A stretch of 24,495 nt of DNA, taken from assembly GCA_015039465.1 (NCBI GenBank), contig MU130681.1, forward strand, positions 43,238 to 67,732, read 5' to 3'. The notes beneath the pieces were generated by a model. That model worked only from the letters and a program-made list of their open reading frames with translations, was not told the origin of the DNA and searched no databases. The translations under genes were made by a program, and so were the position numbers. The stretch is from Phlegmacium glaucopus (Eukaryota; Basidiomycota; Agaricomycetes; Agaricales; Cortinariaceae). Below are positions 10,301-19,376 of this stretch, in pieces; positions within the stretch are counted from its first letter, which is position 1, and each line of letters begins with the position of its first letter.

Positions 10301-10454
10301 ACATAGGTGTCGCTGCTGCGTAAAGATATCCTCGTGTGAGCGCCGAGCTGACTTGGATCTCACATTGCTCTGTCCCGAGAAGTGGTAGAATCGCTGCAAT
10401 ATCTTGTATTCCGCCTGTGAGAGTCGAACTGATTCCTCCACCACTGGATGACAT
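7356..10454 (-). CDS. Paralog B: intact 1,032-residue multi-pass membrane protein of unknown function
   Basis: The only complete, unbroken member of the array. Layout by residue: 1-40 a Gly/Ser start and IQDIAAILPLLGTEQCE; 42-72 a hydrophobic stretch; 145-166, 178-198 and 239-264 likely membrane helices; 272-293 a further semi-hydrophobic segment; 372-398 an acidic, Asn-rich linker; about 460-770 a charged, Trp-rich helical region likely to form coiled coils; 770-1010 a beta-rich region with four loops that differ strongly between paralogs; 1015-1032 an acidic Ser-rich tail ending SDSSEEY. No signal peptide or known catalytic motif is visible. The N-terminal block resembles uncharacterised agaricomycete membrane proteins. 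There are no introns over 3.1 kb, unusual for this group. Start at 10454 is shared with A and C. A binding or sensing role for the C-terminal region is inference from the loop variability. Confidence 0.9.
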   Translation of the reverse strand: MSSSGGGISSTLTGGIQDIAAILPLLGTEQCEIQVSSALTRGYLYAAATPMSIFGSLGMVRAGFKTLVACFSFGDIEGAKILGNMGFEPQGENLSLIMVDTGKGGNKGRYIIETRMDELIEELNIDKNRIIGVSHKSAAWNVKMVATTALLCALSITPYIYINLAATNNNLHRSTRWAFPVLRATGGFITATLIQLLIQRRITTLSDQYLVQRGQPPNTDIEAAVEPHDTKKHQVDARTWLLLFLLLIGLLASVVGYVGCFSVVQNSRSKLGPVSWLCFEAGLSVMRLGIWAWNPTRDDAPPLEIILELDEHEPLPTCNKDDHEILTYKMLPLTRARDFLKIITSFAGLIEPFSSPDLSLYYTLTRKRPSKQSVPADEDNERENGDNEPENAEKHKLGERLLYITVFDHKERTTRVYTRDNERDTLYSTNSDAPLVDVGHFLLEVEIDAKIDPKADPVCSDGNNVDSLRKHHRSILEHIQYRLGAADVSKAYTIENSWTMKVEDTMSALQRLREEENGDDWKMAVEKGKEKERNEESLLIYDYFMQSSIERERRLLDEKRIKWIGRRMEVITKEAKERFQGEYRVDKQAVEEMPATELSEWEMAWRLFWEHYLMELLLLYEVKEWEQRFWNKLKDVLDQIGNDRVEEKERLTREWRADCWKRLNPQMRTAEKRLADLDRDKGWDHIRESVQRMWASYIRQFFEGVETPNSDLALSVLRREIKSSWISDTKSRGEIRRRMENELEDVEFRLKRGSELGRFDQFWDDKFLFECRYSRSKWLYLYVDHRTPPEIYTHVLKGNKNIIHISFNHCDSDSDLNWIQATISDLPWVTSISHNHWSGRLPPIRRHPLFIKSPNNDLTTFANEIRLKLDSFTYIFTDADTLDFVDFVFDMYAGPVRLGRNAKVLISFVAPTSGQSFLLRLKYSGKEDVPLEVTLGSTTIQLNPSSQSSLTIDDITLHPIPGPSESDHLSFEPGIRNDIVIQFRETVKSHWHGHFLHDIELLDEAGKHYGMPFNSELEMDPESGGSDSSEEY

Positions 10455-10573
10455 TGCAGAGATTTATTGTGTCGTAGGGAGTTCTTGATGGAGGGCGGCC
10501 TAATAGATCGTGAGAGAGGTATCCTCCAGGCACGTCAAATATTGTACCGCATAGACCTAAGGTACGATTCACG

Positions 10574-10621
10574 ATGTCAATCTATTATTGTAATCAATGT
10601 TATTTTTGTCACGATTGACAT
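10574..10621. promoter_or_regulatory. Inverted repeat upstream of gene B
   Basis: ATGTCAATC (10574-10582) and GATTGACAT (10613-10621) form a perfect 9-bp inverted repeat with a 30-bp spacer, 120-167 bp upstream of the B start. Arms, spacing and spacer sequence match those upstream of A. Copy-to-copy homology ends about 20 bp beyond it, so this is the outer part of the shared promoter block. Confidence 0.4.
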
Positions 10622-10639
10622 ACCAAAAGTGAATTATAC

Positions 10640-12325
10640 AAACAGAAGACAAGTTTCATCGCAATCGAAAAGCACACAAATAGGCAACGCTATCGTACCT
10701 CCAACCAAAATAAGAAGGCGGCATGAGAAGAGAGGACGAGGTTTAGTATGTGACCTGCCTTGGCTCGATGTCTATCCCTGCTGGCCGTTATCGTTATTGT
10801 TCCAATTCGCAATTTCGTTCTAGCTGTTGGTACTGTTGATACCCGCTGATATTCCATTCACCGATGCTGTAAAAGAAGATATTGAGCAGCGAATTAAGGG
10901 GCGGTGGGTGATGAAGAGATTGTAGCTGAAAGTCGCCACATACACTCCATAGCTGCTGCTGAACCTGGGATCGCAGTTTGGTTTCCACCCTATTTTTGTG
11001 TTCATACTTTCCATTTCCTGGAGTCGTCAGGTGTTGACCCTTGAGCAGACTACTCTTGCCGATCAAAAAGGTGGAGGTTGTTGGTGTGTGGCGAAAGATG
11101 GTTCTGAAGCCTGGACATTCCATAGTAAGCGAGACAAGGAATAGGAATGGGTCGTAGTCCGTTACGATGGTGCTTTGTGAGGCGTTCACAGACCGACCCT
11201 CAACGATAGTCACAGGCATGAGTTGAGAGATCGTGACGCAGTTTGAGGTGAAGTGTGAGTGAGCTGAGGAATTTAGGCTGAAGCCAGCCTGAATATGAGA
11301 ATCAATATTCACATATTCATCTTCGACACATTCATATACAGACGGTCACCGGTCTATGAGGAATTACAGCAATTCAATGAGTTCAAATACATAGAGACGC
11401 ACGAGTACCTGCAACCTTTGGATGGATGAACAGATGATAACCATCCTCGGCGTTGATGCTCAAAATATCAACCCACGTTCAGCTTGTGCGTATTGATTTA
11501 TTTTCCATTACTGCTTACCCAAGTTTCTTCTCTTTCTCTTCCTCAGTGATCAAGCGACGCTTTCTTCGATGCTTCAAGTAACATTTGGCAGCATTCACAA
11601 AGTAAAAAGGAGTCCAAAAAGGGAAAGGCGCAATATTGAAGAAACAAGAACGGTATGGCATGTAACGATGGAGCCCTGTTTGACTCCACAAATTAAGGTG
11701 GTACATGCCGTCAGTATGAACGAAACTTGATTCTGCAGATATACAGTGTACTCTGTCAAGACAGTCTTGTAGCGGATGTGTATAATTTCATTATATAATA
11801 TTGTGTGTCGGTACAATGTACCCATCTACCAGCGACTTTTGCCTATTCATCTTTTGGGGAAAAAATAGACAGACGCATGACCCTACATGCCCAGAGTCTT
11901 GTTCGGCTATGGGGGACTGGCATAGGCTTGGCTTTCAACCGAAGCATCCAACCTCGCACATCTCCATCTTTATTCGCACCATAAAACTCGAAAGATTGTA
12001 GCGCATCGTCTGCCACAAATCATTGACTTCCATCTTCAAGTTCGGCTCCCTGATATATGACATGACAAACACTCCATGACCATCCGTCCACTGAACGGGG
12101 TCAGATGACTGGTAATCCAGCTTCTTTCAAGATGAAGTCGAGCGGGACCGGTTGCTTGAAGAGACCCATAGCATCGCAGAGGGTTATCATCTCGTCGAGT
12201 GAGGAATCTGCATATGGTGTGATTTACTGGGAAGGGTGATGGGTGACCAATCTAGAGTTTGATTGGTTCTGGAGTATTGTCTTTGAACTGGTAAATCTTG
12301 TGAGCCTTGCGAGAAGTTCGGCGAT
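10640..12325. other. Unit-specific stretch after gene B, no intact gene recognised
   Basis: This stretch has no counterpart in the other units. Minus-strand ORFs at 10794-11312 (172 codons) and 11515-11706 (63 codons) are open but show no motif I recognise, and could be chance. A more coding-like broken piece lies at 11940-12300 and is listed separately. No retroelement motif, tRNA or inverted-repeat ends were seen. Confidence 0.4.
11945..12300 (-). pseudogene. Possible fragment of an unidentified gene, two frames
   Basis: On the minus strand a piece reading HKIYQFKDNTPEPIKL is followed by a possible short intron ending ATGCAG (near 12212) and then SSLDEMITLCDAMGLFKQ and PVPLDFILKEAG, which stops at about 12101. 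The neighbouring frame then carries VQWTDGHGVFVMSYIREP and NDLWQTMRYNLSSFMV down to about 11945. Residue use in both pieces is protein-like, and a single shift near 12115 would join them. I do not recognise the protein. It may be a displaced host gene fragment or chance open frames. Confidence 0.3.
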
Positions 12326-15300
12326 GTAATCTTACATCGGACTGCCTGTACCGAGAGCTTGTCCGTATCTGTATGCAGACCAAAAAAATAAACATATATG
12401 CGTCTGGATAAATCTCAATAGGACGGTGGTGACACGGAAAACGTTACCCGATTCCATAACATTTATCTAGATCGGCCCAATATTTGAATTGAGCGGATTC
12501 CACTTGTGAGCGCAGAAAGAGCCCAAAGAGCGTGTTGTAGAGGTTGGCACCGGGTCAAAGGATCGGCAATGGGAGCACTGTATATTACAGTGTATATTGA
12601 GCGTCAAAGATCGGTCTGGGCATTGGATGAACGAGCGTTTGGGTACATTTTGTCGTCGAGGGTATCACATTCAGCTGTCGAAAACGAAGGTCATGATTTG
12701 TTTCAAAGTGGTTCTAGAAGAATAATTTACGTGTTCTGGAAGGACTATGAAATGAGTGGATTATATGCATAACAATTAGCGATGCGAGAAACCTTAGAAA
12801 CGGTTCCAGGCCGAGGACAGAAAGATACGCACCCAAAGTCTAATTGAGGAGTTGAATCAACTGCACGAGTGGCATCAGGCGATCGAACGAAGGGAGGATT
12901 GGTTTTTCAAGATCAGACAACGAGTTATCTTTTGAAATTCACTTGGCCAGCTTCTTGAAATCTGTTCCAAATCACTACCTGAAAAGGATAGGAAGGTATC
13001 CAAGTACGGACTGGGAAGCGGAACCCAAGTTAATTGCTCCAAGGGCATACGTATCGTTGGTAAGAAATGCTAACCGAGGTAGCAAACGGTTGGCACAGTA
13101 CTGGCACTTGATGAAGTCTTGAGAGAGTCCCTCCAGAGTTCGTGGATGACGATGATGGGATTCAGACGGAGGATAGTGAAGAGATTGCCAAGAATTGAAG
13201 CTAAATGACAAGTCGGAACTGAGCTAGTTGTGTGAGCATAATGTGCTGCGTCATAGGTTGGGAGATATTTGATTACTGGAGAAAAGACAGACAAGTCAAG
13301 ATAGCGACTTGAACGTTCTGAACGTTGAACGAGCTTGAACGGGGAAGGTTTGTTTGTTGCATGTTTGTAGGCGGGTGCCGAGCGTCCGACGGACATAGTC
13401 CATTCAAACTCCGATGCGATACGCCCTCAAGCTTGCATCTCTGGCCCGGGCTTTGCAATACTAGATGATGGCCGCTTGGCTTTCAATTGCTGCCATCCTC
13501 TATTCGCAATTAAATTCTTGCGACGTGCTCGTTGAATTATAGGATTGGAGCTTGGAGTGGAAGAGAGAAGCGGTTGTGCAGAGGTGCATTAACAGTGTTG
13601 AGCGTTGAAAGTTCGACGGAGAGTAGTAAGTTACCGGCCTTCCTTGGACGAATAAATTTTGATATTATGCTGAGCATCTGGATATCATTCAAGAATTCTG
13701 TACGTGCATGTATAGCGTACGCGCCTTTTCTTTTTCTCCCCAGATTCTACTGCTCAATTTTTTCTGTTTGTTTTAGGTGGCTCACGAACTTACCACCCCC
13801 TTCATGTCGCCGCCAGGGATGTTTGAAGTTCATAAAATGTACGATATAAAGTTACTCTCTCTGCCAGAAAGATACTCGTTAGATTTTGCCTGCAGCTTCA
13901 TTGTTCCTATTTTGGATTATTTAGGATGTTGGATTCTAATTTGCGTAGAAATTTTAGGTGTCTTGTCTGCCTCTCTGAGGCCCATATGTGTTTTCGTTCT
14001 CTCTTTTGAACTTTAGTTTACAATTTTTATTTTAGATCCTTGATTCAAATCTGCAATGTTTACCTCACTCTCGATACCCTCAACTTCAAGCGCTCACTCC
14101 ACCTTGCATGTAGATGACTAAGATCCACAATTCCAGACTTGCCCTTATATTTCGTCTAGCATACGTATGCAACGAATGAAAGAGCCTAGCGAGGATACAG
14201 GCGTCGATAGGACAGTCAGAGCTGCACGCAACGAAGACATGCTCCACTTGAAGGGGGCACAATTACAAAACACGGCCCCGCTTCGCCAGTCGACCCTTGC
14301 CACTCTCTACAAAGGAAAGAGCGTACTTTAGCTCTTGCAAATGGAGGTGTGTACCTATTTAATGTCTATGTCACATTATTCATGATATCGACGCGTTCTA
14401 GATGAGCTCGACTTATTGTCATCTCTTTTCGTCACTCAAGAGGCAACCCTTCTCACGACCCGATGCCAAAACCCTAAGCCTTGTTTTCTCAGATCTCGGA
14501 AGCTATGCGGACGTGTAACATTGAGCTCGAGGATGAGCTGGTCCAATAGCCCCCAACGAAACGCGCTCGAACGAGCGTCGCACCAAGCGCGCCTGCCGCG
14601 TCAATGCCAGCTACTGATAGACCCTCTGCTGCATCGGATTGGGATGAACGAAAAGAAGAGAAAGATGCAGGTCAAGAAGGTATTTGATAGGTGCGATTAT
14701 TTTTCTCTCTTGAGATTTCCTGCTCAGAGGACTGTTCATTGGCTTTCGCTCAACCCTTTTAAGCTGAAGAAGGAATGTAAATCCGACGCCATCAAGTTCC
14801 AAGGCTCTCCCAAAGTCCATCAAAATTGATAAGGTGTATTCTGAGGCCGAGTTTGACCTGCTGTTCAGCGAGAAAGGACTTTTGATCCATACAAATATTC
14901 ATTTCCCAAGTCCCCGATCATCCACCATTATGTTGATTTAGGAGCACATTGTTGATCACTCTGGTAGAATTCCCAAGCCGGTATTGAGTCATTCTTCAGG
15001 GACGAATTCAAACCATTGAAAGACAACTGGTGGAGCAGGATGGTGCATTTTTATCCCTTCCATGTTAACGGTCCAGGCCATAGACTCATGGTATCAGAAT
15101 GCCTATCGAGCGAGGAAACGACAAGACTCGATCCACCTGGCTTTGATGAGTGCAAGAAGAGGCCGATTGCCAATGTCGTCCGAGTTGTCGATTATCTCTG
15201 CCGTTTCATCGACCCCGATCGATGCTACTTATCGCAGGCATGTTGCGACCAAATCGTCAACTCATCCTACTGTCCCTGGCGACTTTAAGTTGAAATTCAG

Positions 15301-15560
15301 CCAAATTGAATTTCTCTTCCAAGTCATCTAGTATCCCTCCCTCATTTCTCCATGCCATCCATCTGTGTGCTACGCAAGAACTTTTTACAATATGTCGCCA
15401 TGCTCAACGATTACTTTCATCTAGACAAGACTATCTGAAACTCTTGCATCTCGTCCTTGGAAGACCAAGGGATAATTCAAAAGTTTCAAGTGTTTGTACA
15501 CCGGTTCCTGTAAATTATTCGTACTTGGAGATATGTCATCGAAACAAGTAAAACATGAAA
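12326..15560 (+). pseudogene. P2: decayed multi-exon gene of unknown function, copy 2
   Basis: The longest P copy. Blocks in order: RQRSVWALDERAFGYILSSR (12605-12664); the helical block IRTQSLIEELNQLHEWHQA (12824-12900); an exon-like EKRLCRGALTVLSVESSTES (13567-13626); VAHELTTPFMSPPGMFE (13776-13826) after TTTTAG and before GTACG; ILDSNLQCLPHSRYPQLQA (14036-14095) after TTTTAG and before a GTAGAT; MTKIHNSRLALIFRLAYV (14116-14170); SEAEFDLLFSEKGLLIH (about 14845-14895); and the best late block, 15016-15288, containing VSECLSSEETTRLDPPGFDE and CKKRPIANVVRVVDYLCRF. Phases change between blocks and several carry internal stops, for example in the ILEAMR-type block near 14493-14550. The pattern of short pieces bounded by splice-like dinucleotides suggests a formerly spliced gene. 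Identity unknown. Confidence 0.5.
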
Positions 15561-15568
15561 TTCATGTT
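15552..15568. repeat. Palindrome in the 3' flank of gene C
   Basis: AACATGAAATTCATGTT is a perfect inverted repeat (8-bp arms, 1-bp centre) about 80 bp beyond the C stop codon. The B flank has a shorter version and the D flank a degraded one. It could assist 3' end formation, but fungal genes do not need hairpins for this, so the role is open. Confidence 0.3.
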
Positions 15569-15645
15569 AATAAATATACATTCGATCCAGTTTTGCTAGA
15601 AAACTCGAAGTGGGAAAATGTATGGATAAAGAAGCCGAATGTGGA

Positions 15646-18600
15646 CTAGTATTCCTCGGATGAGTCGGATCCTCCAGACTCTGAATCCGTTTCGGAATTT
15701 AATGGCATACTGTAGTGTTTTCCAGCTTCATCAAACAATTCTATGTCATGTAAATAATGACCGTGCCAGGGCTTCCCAACTGTTGTTCTAAACTGGATAA
15801 CAATGTCATTCCGGATCCCTGGCTCAAACGAAAGGTGATCAGATTCAGAAGGACTGGGAGTTGGATGGAGGGTAATATCATCAATTGCGAGTGATGACTC
15901 GGATGAGGGGTTAAGTTGAATTATAGTTGATCCTAGAGTGACTTCGAGAGGCGCATCTTGTTTGCCGGAATGTTTGAGTCTCAGTACAAGACTTTGGCCA
16001 GATGTTGGGGCGACGAATGAGATTAAAACTTTTGCATTACCCCCAAGTCTAACTGGACCAAAATACACGTCAGAGTAATCAACATCCGTGAAAATATATG
16101 TTGAAAAAGAGTCCAACTTGAGTCGAATATCTTTCGCGAATGTGATTAAATCATTATTGGGAGATTGGATAAATAGGGGATCACGGTGGATGGCAGGTAG
16201 ACGTGCATACCGACTGCGAGATATCGAAGTCACCCATGGTAAATCACGAATTGTAGCCTGAATCCAGTTGACATCGGAATCAGAATAAAAATGATCGAAA
16301 CTGATGTAGATGATGTTTTTGTTTCCTTTCAGAGCATGCGAGTAGATTTCAAGTGGTGTGCTAGTTTCGTACATGTCGAGATAGAGCCACTTTGACCGAG
16401 AGTACCTGCATTCGAAAACGAATGTGTCATCCCAAAATTGATCGAACCATCCCAATTCAGATCCACGCTTCAAACGGAATTCGACATCCTCGAGCTCCTT
16501 TTCCATTCGTAGACGGACCTCACCCCTATATTTGGCATCGCTGATCCAAGAATTTTTGATCTCTCTCCTCAATACGGATAGCACTTCTGAATTTGGTTCT
16601 TCAACCCCTTCAAAAAATTGGCGGATATATGAGGCCCACTCTCTCTGAACATTTATTCTTCTATGATCCCAACGATTGCCTTTGTCGAGGTCGGCCAACC
16701 TTTTCTCAGCTGTGTGCATCTGGGGATTGAGTCTCTTCCAGCAATTGGCCCTCCACTCCCTCGTCAATCTTTCTTTCTCTTCCACTCGATCGTTGCTAAT
16801 CTGATCCAGAACATTTTTCAACTTGTTCCAGAAGAGCTGCTCCCATTCCTTCACTTCGTATACCAGCAACAGCTCCATCAAATAATGTTCAAAAAACAGC
16901 CGCCACTCCATCTCTGTGTCTGATAATTCTGTTGCAGGCTTCTTTTCAACTGCTTGCTTGTCAACTCGATATTCCACTCCCTTTTCACCTTGGAACCTCT
17001 CCTTTGCCTCTGTGGTTATCACTTCCATTCTCCGTCCAACCCACTTGACACGTTTCTCATCCAGCAACCGTCGCTCTCTTTCAATTGACGACTGCATGAA
17101 GTAATCACATATAAGCACAGATTCTTCGTTTCGTTCCTTCTCTTTCCCCTTCTCAACAGCCGTCTTCCAATCCTCTCCATTTCCTTCCTCCTTTAACCTC
17201 TGGAGCACACTCATGGTATCCTCCGCTTTCATTGTCCAGCTATTCTCTATAGGACATACTTTGCTTAGGCCGGCAGCTCCTAGTCGATACTGGATGTGCT
17301 CTAAGATCGACCGATGATGTTTTCGAAGTGAATCCATGTTATTGCTATCGCTGCATACTGGGTCGGCTTTGGGATCAATCTTGGAGTCAATTTCGACTTC
17401 AAGTAGAAGGTGTCCGACGTCAACGAGGGGCGCGTCCGAATTTGTTGAGTAGAAAGTGTCTATTTCGTTGTCTCGGGTGTAAACTCGTGTCGTACGCTCC
17501 TTGTGATCGAAAACTGTGATATATAGAATCCTTTCTCCGACTTTGTGCTTCTCCGCATTCTCAGGTTCATTGTCCCCATTCTCGCGCTCATTTTCCTCAT
17601 CCGCAGGTACACTCTGTTTGGATGGGCGTTTCCGAGTCAAAGTATAATAAAGAGAAAGGTCAGGGCTGCTGAATGGCTCAATGAGCCCAACGAACGACGT
17701 GATAATCTTCAGGAAGTCTCGTGCTCGGGTGAGAGGCAGCACCTTGCATTTTAATATTTCTTCATTGTCTTTGTTGCAAGTGGGAAGGAGTTCGTGTTCG
17801 TCCAGTTTTAGTGTAATCTCCAGTGGAGGCGCATCGTCCCTCGTCGGATTCCAACCCCAAATACCCAATCGCATTACAGAAAGCCCAGCTTCCAAGCAGA
17901 GCCAACTCACAGGACCGAGTTTCAATCTCGAATTCTGAACAACGCTAAAACATCCAACGTACCCCACAACAGATGCTAGGATGCCGAGAAGGAGGAGGCA
18001 CAGCAACAACCATGTGCATGCATCCGTTGGATGTTTCTTCGTGTCGTGAGGCTCCACGGCCGCCTCGATATCTGTATTAGGCAGCTGGTCTCGTTGGACA
18101 AGGTAGTGGTCGGAAAGAGCGGTTATTCGTCGTTGTATCAGTAGCTGAATGAGCGTGGCCGTGATGAACCCTCCAGTAGCACGCAGAACTGGGAATGCCC
18201 ATCGTGTACTTCTCGGCAGGTTGTTCAAGTTGGTGGCACCCAGATTTATATAGATATATGGAGTGATACTGAAAGCACATAGGAGCGCGGTCGTGGCTAC
18301 CATTTTGAAGTTCCAAGCGGCGGACTTGTGGGATACCCCAGTTATCCGGTTTTTGTCAATATTGAGTTCCTCGATCAATTCGTCCATTCGAGTCTCGATG
18401 ATGTAGCGCCCTTTGTTCCCCCCTTTACCAGTGTCAACCATTATCAAAGGAAAGGTTCTCTCCCTGCGGCTCGAATCCCATATTACCAAGTATCTTTGCT
18501 CCTTCAATATCTCCAAACGAGAAACAAGCGACCAATGTCTTGAATCCCGCCCTGACCATTCCCAGACTTCCGAATATCGACATGGGTGTTGCTGCTGCAT

Positions 18601-18733
18601 AAAGATATCCTCGTGTGAGTGCTGAGCTGACTTGAATCTCGCATTGCTCTGTACCGAGCAGTGGTAGAATCGCTGCAATATCTTGTATTCCGCCTGTGAG
18701 AGTCGAACCGATTCCTCCACCACTGGATGACAT
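15646..18733 (-). pseudogene. Paralog C: membrane protein with an early frameshift
   Basis: The natural start (18733) opens a frame that matches B for 95 residues through GENLS and then stops at 18434. Compared with B, one extra base sits at 18449-18450 (AAAGGAAAGG against AAAGAAAGG). The B-like frame then runs open from about 18455 to the TAG at 15646, keeping the membrane segments, acidic linker, helical middle, variable loops and acidic tail ending SDSSEEY. By chance the B-like frame is also open upstream, giving a 1,057-codon ORF from 18819 whose first about 120 residues are out-of-frame translation and not a real N-terminus. An internal Met (in IMVDTGKGG, about 18440) could start a shorter protein that lacks the LPLLGTEQCE block and first hydrophobic stretch. 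Either a recent break or a sequence error. Confidence 0.8.
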
Positions 18734-18978
18734 GGCCCTGCGATGAAAGATTTGTTGTCGTAGGGAGTTTTTGATGAAGAATGGCTGAATGGATTGCGAG
18801 AACAGCCGCCTCGAGGCACATCAAACCTTGTACCGAATATACCTAGAGTACCATGCCTGATGTCAATCTATTATTTTAATGAATGCTATTTTTGTCACCA
18901 AGTGAGTTATAATAGTAACGACTGTGCGCAAGTCAGATTGGTGAATTCAAAATACACAGTTTAATTTGCTCAATATGA
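18734..18978 (-). promoter_or_regulatory. Leader and promoter region of paralog C, repeat arm deleted
   Basis: This block aligns with the A and B upstream regions. The left arm ATGTCAATC is kept at 18860-18868, but about 11 bases covering the right arm are missing between TTTTTGTCAC and CAAGTGAG (near 18900). Homology with A then continues to about 18978. No clear TATA box was found next to the start codon. Confidence 0.4.
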
Positions 18979-18989
18979 TGAAAATACTC

Positions 18990-19355
18990 TCAACAGTCTG
19001 TCAAAAGAAAGAAAGAAAAAACATCAGCGACCTGGGTCTGGGAAGATAAGAATTTGGCCAGCTCCGTTTGTTCTCTGGTCATGGCTGCTTTCGCAGTCCC
19101 GACCGTTTGTTCTTGCTCAGTAGTCAGTTTTTTAGTATTAAAATTTAATCAGTTCTTATGGTTACGGCTATGATTTTTCTTTAATGAGTCCAAACTACAC
19201 GCGCGTTTGCGCTGAACGGTAGTCCAGGGACCTTCACTGTTTTCATCAGATTCACTGGAACTAATTTCCATGTCCGTAACAGGTCTCACGACATCAGCAA
19301 TTGGTACGTTCATGGCTATCTCCTTCCTAGGGGAAGGGGGTCTCGAAGCTGCCAC
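18990..19355 (-). pseudogene. Gag-like N-terminal fragment of a retroelement
   Basis: The minus frame begins MAASRPPSPRKE at 19355 and contains EGPWTTVQRKRACSLDSLKK. It meets a TGA at 19149-19151, and the same frame continues beyond it with NTKKLTTEQEQTVGTAKAAM and TREQTELAKFLSSQTQVADV until a second stop at 18990. A Ser/Glu-rich start followed by an EGPWTTVxRRR-type motif and a Glu/Gln-rich helix is a pattern I associate with the N-terminal protein of basidiomycete retroelements; this comes from recall, not a search. Its direction matches the RT/RNase H relic at 3459-5064, and both lie between a paralog promoter and a P segment. Two stops and the lack of any downstream domain mark it as a relic. 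Confidence 0.45.
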
Positions 19356-19376
19356 ATCGCTATATAAGCGAGTGTC

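Noticed and set aside
10794..11312. A 172-codon minus-strand ORF after gene B
   Set aside because: No recognisable motif, no second copy in the window, and composition does not stand out; not called as a gene.
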